This document shows, piece after piece, positions 52,283 through 56,946 of a DNA stretch of 56,946 nucleotides. Within the stretch, counting starts at the first letter, position 1, and each line of letters opens with the position of its first letter. Position numbers and translations under genes: made by a program. Source of the stretch: Acidimicrobiaceae bacterium (GTDB lineage: Bacteria; Actinomycetota; Acidimicrobiia; Acidimicrobiales; Poriferisodalaceae); contig CAJJCB010000011.1 in NCBI GenBank assembly GCA_905182565.1, positions 1-56,946 of the forward strand, given 5' to 3'. The notes beneath the pieces were generated by a model. The model was not told where the DNA came from and ran no database searches. It saw only the letters and a program-made list of their open reading frames with translations.

Positions 52283-52562
52283 TGTTATCGCCCTTAGGAA
52301 GTTTCGAAAAACGCCTAGGTCAGTCAAAAGGGCGCTCTGAAAGGATACGTCCTAAAAACGCTTACCGACTGTGACACTTGTCATAGTTAGTAGCTAAATC
52401 TTCCACTCACCGTCAACTATTAAGACCCCCAAAGGGTCAATGAGGAAAGACACCAAAAGTTTGCTCCATCGGAAGCTCAGAAAGGCCTAATACGAAATAG
52501 ATGCGAGAGTTTCCAAGACGCTTAATTTGATAGCGTACGCCTAGCTATCGCAGCCGCTTTAA

Positions 52563-52958
52563 CTATACGCGTGGCTCTGTTGTAGCCGTAATTTCGATTT
52601 CAATTTGCCCCACAACAAGTGGCGCTCCAACAGTCGTTCTGCAGGGGTACGGAGGCCTAAAAACATCCTGAAAGACTTCATTCCAAATACTAAAGTCGTC
52701 AACATTAGTCAGGTGAGCATTAACTTTGATTACGTGATCTAACGACAATCCAATGTCTGCAAGAATCAGGCCAAAGTTTTCAAGTGTGACTCGAGCCTGA
52801 GTAGCGATATCTCCATCGCTAACCTCAAAAGTGTCGAGGTCAATTGCAGTCATTCCACTAAATACGTATAGGTCACCAACCTGAATAGCTGTGGCATTTT
52901 TTATATCGTACTTTGCGAGTGCGGCAGCCGCTGATGCTGATGAGTGAACAATAGTCAT
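52563..52958 (-). CDS. RidA-family protein
   Basis: 131 aa with the RidA/YjgF fold. The conserved Arg107 in Tyr-Pro-Cys-Arg-Thr-Thr-Val-Gly-Ala and Glu120 in Gln-Ile-Glu-Ile-Glu are the imine-deaminase residues. Members remove reactive enamine or imine intermediates made by PLP enzymes. A 5-bp hairpin GACCC/GGGTC (52424-52438) lies downstream and might end transcription. ATG 52958 is the first start. Confidence 0.87.
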   Translation of the reverse strand: MTIVHSSASAAAALAKYDIKNATAIQVGDLYVFSGMTAIDLDTFEVSDGDIATQARVTLENFGLILADIGLSLDHVIKVNAHLTNVDDFSIWNEVFQDVFRPPYPCRTTVGAPLVVGQIEIEITATTEPRV

Positions 52959-53193
52959 AGAGAGACCCTACCTCGAAAGCATCCATCCAATGGGAGAGAG
53001 CTTCTAACAGGCGTATGGATAGAACTAGATTTTTGACCGTTTAGCGACTTAGCTGAGCGAAGATCAGAGCCGTATTGATGCAGAAATAAGCGTCTAAGGT
53101 CTGACCTCTATCATTATCTATCTGTGTATCTGACAATTTAGTTTGAGGCGCTACACAAGACGTCGACACAAATTAGAATATTTACCGCTTACG

Positions 53194-53589
53194 ATGGCCT
53201 ATATGAATACCGAACCTCAGAAAGAAGCCTCTGAATGGGGCATTAACAATATTCAACCAGGTTCTAAACGAGTCGGTCCTCCATCCGAACTTCCACCGAT
53301 AGATATGGGCTGGTTAACTCCGGGTTATGAGCCGACTAAGTTGTCCTACTCACCGCAGCCACAAATCCTATCTGAGGAGGTAGATCAAACTAATTCAGCT
53401 CAGATGCAGGCAGCTAACCGGTCGCGCCGCAAAGCTTCTAAGCGAGCAAAATTCACGAATACGAAACAAAGCAAAGTCACAAATGAGGTTTATTCCCCCA
53501 TCAAGACTGACACAGGAATGAAACGAGGAGTTGTTGTCCTCGTCCTGTTGTTGATCGCATCAGCGGCTACGACTGCCCTAGTCTTCTAG
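53194..53589 (+). CDS. Tail-anchored small membrane protein
   Basis: 131 aa from ATG 53194; the frame is open to 53143 with an Arg-rich start that seems less likely. The chain is polar and disordered-looking (Pro, Ser, Gln, Asn), has a basic patch Arg-Ser-Arg-Arg-Lys-Ala-Ser-Lys-Arg near 75-85, and ends in one hydrophobic helix (Val-Val-Val-Leu-Val-Leu-Leu-Leu-Ile-Ala) at the very C-terminus. No family recognised. It would face the cytoplasm anchored by its tail. Confidence 0.6.
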   Translation: MAYMNTEPQKEASEWGINNIQPGSKRVGPPSELPPIDMGWLTPGYEPTKLSYSPQPQILSEEVDQTNSAQMQAANRSRRKASKRAKFTNTKQSKVTNEVYSPIKTDTGMKRGVVVLVLLLIASAATTALVF

Positions 53590-53709
53590 CTCACAAAAAG
53601 TAATAGCTAGCCAATTGCTTGCTGGCCGGGGTCATAGAAAACAAGTATCAAAGAGACAAGACTTTTCCCTAGCCACTATCGATGCAGCAGGGTACCTATC
53701 GGCAAAACA

Positions 53710-54639
53710 TCAGCCTGTTCTATCCAACAAGGACAGAATTACCTCTACACAGCTACCGGGCTGTTGCTCCTGAATAAAGTGCCCCGCATTCTCAATGATG
53801 GTGTGTGGCTGATTTTTTGCGCCTGCCACTCTTCCAGACAAAAGGCCCTGCATAGAACCAGTTACATCATCATCAGCTCCAAATGCAGTAGTCAAAGGCA
53901 CTTGACACTCAGCTAGCAGAGACCAAGTCTCCCAACATATCGGCGCACTCGGATGAGTAGCTGAAGTCGGAACGATGAGCGGGAACTGGCGCGCCCCAGC
54001 GGCATAAACCTCCGCAGGAAATGGAGCGTCATAGGCCTTTCGTTCCTCAGTCGAGAGGTCACATGCCATTCCTTCGATTGGAGTGGACTCTCCGGCTAAG
54101 CAAGCTGAAGCTAGAAACGGATTGAGGTCTTGGGAATACTGACGCCATCGAGCGAAAGCGTCTTCACTAGTCCTCAAAAAATCTTTTCCGAGGGGTACTC
54201 CAGTGTTAGAAGCCACAACTCCCCTATATTTTTCTGCATTTCGGGCCATATGGCTAAGCCCGAGCAAACCACCCCAATCCTGGCAGAACATGGTGAGTGG
54301 TCCAAGATCAGTCGAGTCACTAATCGCGTCGATGCTTTCAGTTAGCCATCGGAGATGGCGCCCGTAGGTATAGTCATCTCTCAGAGTCGGTTTGTCAGAG
54401 CGCCCGAAACCGACTAAATCTGGGGCGATTACACGACAACCCGAGGCAACAAGTATTGGAATCATTTTCCGGTATAGATAAGCCCAAGTAGGCTCGCCAT
54501 GGAGCAGGAGAACCGTCGGACCTGAGCCTTCATCAACGTAGTGAACACGAAGCGAGTCGCTTATCTCCACGTACTTCGGTTCGAAAGGCCAGTCAGTCAG
54601 GTCATCAAAGCGACTTTCCGGTGTTCTCAAAGATTCCAT
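53710..54639 (-). CDS. Haloalkane dehalogenase-like hydrolase
   Basis: 309 aa, close in length and motif spacing to haloalkane dehalogenases. Oxyanion segment His-Gly-Glu-Pro-Thr-Trp at 47-52, nucleophile Asp121 in Cys-Gln-Asp-Trp-Gly-Gly with the halide-binding Trp just after it, acid Asp in Gly-Ala-Asp-Asp-Asp, and His287 in Asn-Ala-Gly-His-Phe. It would replace a halide by hydroxyl, or hydrolyse a related ester or epoxide. It lies 55 nt downstream of an epoxide-hydrolase-like gene on the same strand, so a shared transcript is likely. Confidence 0.85.
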   Translation of the reverse strand: MESLRTPESRFDDLTDWPFEPKYVEISDSLRVHYVDEGSGPTVLLLHGEPTWAYLYRKMIPILVASGCRVIAPDLVGFGRSDKPTLRDDYTYGRHLRWLTESIDAISDSTDLGPLTMFCQDWGGLLGLSHMARNAEKYRGVVASNTGVPLGKDFLRTSEDAFARWRQYSQDLNPFLASACLAGESTPIEGMACDLSTEERKAYDAPFPAEVYAAGARQFPLIVPTSATHPSAPICWETWSLLAECQVPLTTAFGADDDVTGSMQGLLSGRVAGAKNQPHTIIENAGHFIQEQQPGSCVEVILSLLDRTG

Positions 54640-54694
54640 TATCGCAACTTAGCAACCACTCTCGAAAAATAAAAATAGTTTTTTGTTCTCGAGA

Positions 54695-55732
54695 TCAACT
54701 AGGAAATCTTGGCCACCAGGAACTTACAGAAGACCGCAACCAAGAAACAAGGGCAGCGTTAACTCTCGCAGGATCTTCCTGAGCCATCCAATGGCCGGTA
54801 TCTAACGTGAACTCTGTGAGGTCACTGCAGCAGTCACGCATGGGTGCAGCCAGCTCTGACGAGATGGTTTCACACACATAGTCATACCGGGCGTGCAGAA
54901 ACAACACCGGCATGCTCAAAACACCACCATTGTGTGCACTCGCCGCATACGTTTTGTTAGCTTCATGATTCAAATACCAACTGTCAGGACCGAAAAAACC
55001 GTTTCTGCTTAAAGCTTCAGCGTAAATTCTTAGATCATGTTCGGTTACCACATCATGGTCAGCAGGAACATCGGGGACTGCATCCGCTCCGCCGAACCAC
55101 CCTCCATCGGCTCTTACTGAGGCCGTCAAAGCCGGCTTGCCGAGCCCCCTCGGATCACCTTTACGAAATAATGCTTTCACCGTCATATAAGGATCCGCTT
55201 CAAATACTCTGACTGCTTTCTCGAAGTTTTCCTGGTAAAAAAGCTGGTAGTCCCACTGGCCGACTGGGTACAAGCCAACTGGGTAAACATTGCGATCAAC
55301 GTGAGCAATCATCTCATCCCAACCATGTTCTAAAGTTCGATAAGGCACACAGAGACTAGCTACTGCATGGCATCGATCAGGGTGGTGGCTAGCAATGTTC
55401 CACACGACTGGACTTCCCCAATCGTGGCCAATCCATACAGCACTATCGTTACCAAGGTGATCGAGCAGCTCTATCATGTCTCCAACAATTACTTCCTGAC
55501 CAAAGTCAGTAACCGAGCCATAGGTCGCGGAGCGTCCATAGCCACGCATATCGGGGGCTACCACCCGAAAGCCTAATCCTGCGAAGGTCGATATTTGATG
55601 GCGCCAACTTAACGAAAGTTCGGGCCATCCATGAACAAAAATGAGGAGAGGTCCATCAGTCGGGCCAGCAGCCAAATAGCCAGTTGTGTGCCGAGAAGTC
55701 TGAAGCGTGTTCTCGGTTACCGTTATCTCCAT
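54695..55732 (-). CDS. Epoxide hydrolase-like protein
   Basis: 345 aa. Oxyanion motif His-Gly-Trp-Pro-Glu at 34-38, nucleophile Asp104 in Gly-His-Asp-Trp-Gly-Ser, and His314 in Thr-Gly-His-Trp-Met with the Asp/Glu after it, the pattern of soluble epoxide hydrolases. Lid Tyr residues that activate the epoxide (Ser-Trp-Tyr-Leu-Asn region and the Tyr-rich 155-165 stretch) are present. The substrate is unknown. It is followed by the dehalogenase-like gene; together they could turn a halohydrin or haloalkane into a diol. Confidence 0.85.
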   Translation of the reverse strand: MEITVTENTLQTSRHTTGYLAAGPTDGPLLIFVHGWPELSLSWRHQISTFAGLGFRVVAPDMRGYGRSATYGSVTDFGQEVIVGDMIELLDHLGNDSAVWIGHDWGSPVVWNIASHHPDRCHAVASLCVPYRTLEHGWDEMIAHVDRNVYPVGLYPVGQWDYQLFYQENFEKAVRVFEADPYMTVKALFRKGDPRGLGKPALTASVRADGGWFGGADAVPDVPADHDVVTEHDLRIYAEALSRNGFFGPDSWYLNHEANKTYAASAHNGGVLSMPVLFLHARYDYVCETISSELAAPMRDCCSDLTEFTLDTGHWMAQEDPARVNAALVSWLRSSVSSWWPRFPS

Positions 55733-56025
55733 ATCAACAAATACTTTCCTCTAACTAAAACGGAATGCATAATCACTTAAAACGAGATTGTAATGCTGCA
55801 CCGAGGTTGGTGCTCATAAATAGAAGGCGGAGCATAAATTCGTTTTTAATTATTGTCGAGCTTTAATGGTGCCCGGATCGAAAAAGCAAACAGCTAGCCA
55901 GAGACGTCTTCCGGGACTAATTACAGCTATTTCTAATCATGTTTTAACGTTACATAAATACCTTGATTAAGAAATGGCACTAGTTTCAATTAGATAAGCA
56001 TGACGGACCTAAAGGGAAATAAGTA

Positions 56026-56505
56026 ATGATTGTTGCTGATCAGCTAACAGAAGAAGCGCCTGGTGCTATTCACATAGGAGACGAAGAGCTTCCATGGGTT
56101 GCCGGTCAAAATGGCGGCGAAGTAAAATTGTTAAGCGCAAAGATCAAAGAAGGTCTTTGGATAGTTCGTGTACGTTTCGCTGCGGGGACCAGAGTTCAAA
56201 CGCATAGACACACCGGTCCTGTCTATGCCTACACGTCAACAGGCTCTTGGTATTACGCCGAAAGTGAATACGTAAACCGAGCAGGATCATTTTTGTATGA
56301 GCCAGCAGGCTCAGTCCATACTCTCCTAGTGCCTGAGACAAACACCGAGTTGACTGACGTGTGGTTCCAAATATATGGAGCGAATCTAAATCTTGATGAA
56401 GGTGGCGATGTATCTTCAGTTACCGATGCGACTTCAATTTTAGCTTGGTATCGAGCCGCTGCTAAAGATCTAGGTTGGGACAACCCGCCAGTGCTGACTG
56501 ACTAA
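56026..56505 (+). CDS. Cupin-domain protein, possible dioxygenase
   Basis: 159 aa from ATG 56026 after AAAGGGAA. Cupin motif 1 is Thr-His-Arg-His-Thr-Gly-Pro-Val-Tyr (His60, His62) and motif 2 Glu-Pro-Ala-Gly-Ser-Val-His (His98). The Trp-Tyr-Tyr-Ala-Glu and Ser-Val-His-Thr-Leu strands resemble 2,4-dihydroxyacetophenone-dioxygenase/ChrR-type cupins, but enzyme or sensor is open. The C-terminal 40 residues form a helix outside the barrel. Nearby genes are hydrolases. Confidence 0.8.
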   Translation: MIVADQLTEEAPGAIHIGDEELPWVAGQNGGEVKLLSAKIKEGLWIVRVRFAAGTRVQTHRHTGPVYAYTSTGSWYYAESEYVNRAGSFLYEPAGSVHTLLVPETNTELTDVWFQIYGANLNLDEGGDVSSVTDATSILAWYRAAAKDLGWDNPPVLTD

Positions 56506-56865
56506 GTGGGCTTCACTGAGGCGCAGGCGACATCTCGTATCTTCCTGGAATCGGAATCAGTTTTAAGTTGACGCGATACGAAAGAGCAGCCAATTACCCG
56601 TGTTCGTGTTCCAGAGAAAACGCTGAAAAGGGGACTGAGCTAATCTAAATAAGTTCGATCAAATGCTTCCAATGCTAGCTCGGGCCTTTGGCAAGAACTA
56701 TAGGTTCGCAGATGCAAAGAACTGCTGTCTGTTGAGGCAAGGGTTCTTTGCGGTTATCTAATAGCACCACACGTAAATAAAGCTCAAAAAGTACTGAAAA
56801 CACTGAGAAATAGGGGTTTGGTAGTGGAAATGAAAATTTAGATGTGCTCTGTTTTACTTCCACGT

Positions 56866-56893
56866 CGCCCAGCCGGGCGGCTTTCGTCGTTTT
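56866..56893 (+). terminator. Rho-independent terminator
   Basis: CGCCC (56866-56870) pairs with GGGCG (56875-56879), loop AGCC, followed by GCTTTCGTCGTTTT. It would end transcription running from the cupin gene. Confidence 0.6.
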
Positions 56894-56908
56894 GGTAGCC
56901 GGTCGTGC

Positions 56909-56934
56909 TGACCGCTAGATCAGCTAAGCGGTCA
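56909..56934. repeat. Perfect 8-bp inverted repeat at the right edge
   Basis: TGACCGCT (56909-56916) with AGCGGTCA (56927-56934), 10-nt loop. The minus strand of the loop side reads GCTTAGCTGA, which also occurs before the inverted repeat at 15690-15706. Role unknown. Confidence 0.45.
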
Positions 56935-56946
56935 CACCTCTGCTTC

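Larger units (their letters stand above)
56506..56946. other. Right-edge intergenic region with two hairpins
   Basis: No intact gene. A broken frame ending at 56840 reads Ser-Val-Glu-Ala-Arg-Val-Leu-Cys and Leu-Arg-Asn-Arg-Gly-Leu-Val, which could be the remnant of a small winged-helix protein, but that is weak. Two hairpins follow (terminator at 56866 and a stem at 56909-56934). I tested the edge as a tRNA and rejected it. Confidence 0.4.

Noticed and set aside
56898-56946. Right-edge sequence as a partial tRNA on the minus strand
   Set aside because: D-arm-like string but no anticodon or T arm; explained by an 8-bp hairpin.

Overview
The window looks like chromosomal DNA of a free-living, probably marine, uncultured actinobacterium; class Acidimicrobiia is my best guess. 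The basis is a Thr-rich lipoprotein linker after a lipobox, an F420/deazaflavin-type reductase, many CaiB/BaiF CoA-transferases and PhyH oxygenases, moderate GC, and short gaps with genes on both strands. There is no rRNA, tRNA, phage, IS or CRISPR that I can recognise. The taxon is inference only.

Layout. 1-4.1 kb: Asp-rich lipoprotein (cut by the left edge), alpha/beta hydrolase, a GYD-domain gene broken by an amber codon, a 203-aa two-repeat protein and an EamA exporter. 4.3-6.0 kb: a GC-rich insert coding a Rieske ring-hydroxylating dioxygenase (alpha and beta). 6.3-21.6 kb: PhyH oxygenases, hydrolase, MFS transporter, hydroxyacid dehydrogenase, enolase-superfamily enzyme, EthD-type proteins, acyl-CoA synthetase, cupin, NTF2-like protein and a second copy of the 203-aa protein. 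21.7-26.9 kb: two AhpD/carboxymuconolactone-decarboxylase-like genes on opposite strands, each with an in-frame UGA at the second position of the CxxC redox motif. They flank a CoA-transferase and a decayed hydrolase. 27-37.5 kb: a secreted HExxHxxGxxH metallopeptidase-like lipoprotein, membrane-anchored protein, GNAT, F420-type enzyme, cupin, gamma-glutamyltransferase, dienelactone hydrolase, acyl-CoA synthetase, MOSC and SRPBCC proteins. 37.7-50.1 kb: a fused double CoA-transferase, tiny basic protein, amidase and hydantoinase (divergent), acyl-CoA dehydrogenase, desaturase, CoA-transferase, VOC protein, Ala-rich protein and SDR. 50.2-56.9 kb: a broken DsrE-like gene, SulP transporter, RidA, haloalkane-dehalogenase-like and epoxide-hydrolase-like genes in tandem, and a cupin.

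Together the genes suggest a scavenger of varied organic acids, amides, halogenated or epoxidised compounds and CoA thioesters. Most are single genes or pairs, not long operons, so substrates cannot be fixed from context.

The most interesting signal is the selenoprotein pair. Both genes read Cys-Phe-Tyr-UGA-Thr-Ala-Ala-His, both continue in frame into the rest of the AhpD domain, and both have a small stem-loop with the identical CGTGC loop starting 24 nt after the UGA. Several other genes carry lesions (amber in GYD; UGA plus frameshift in DsrE-like; frameshift plus stop in a hydrolase), so sequence error or gene decay must be weighed in each case.
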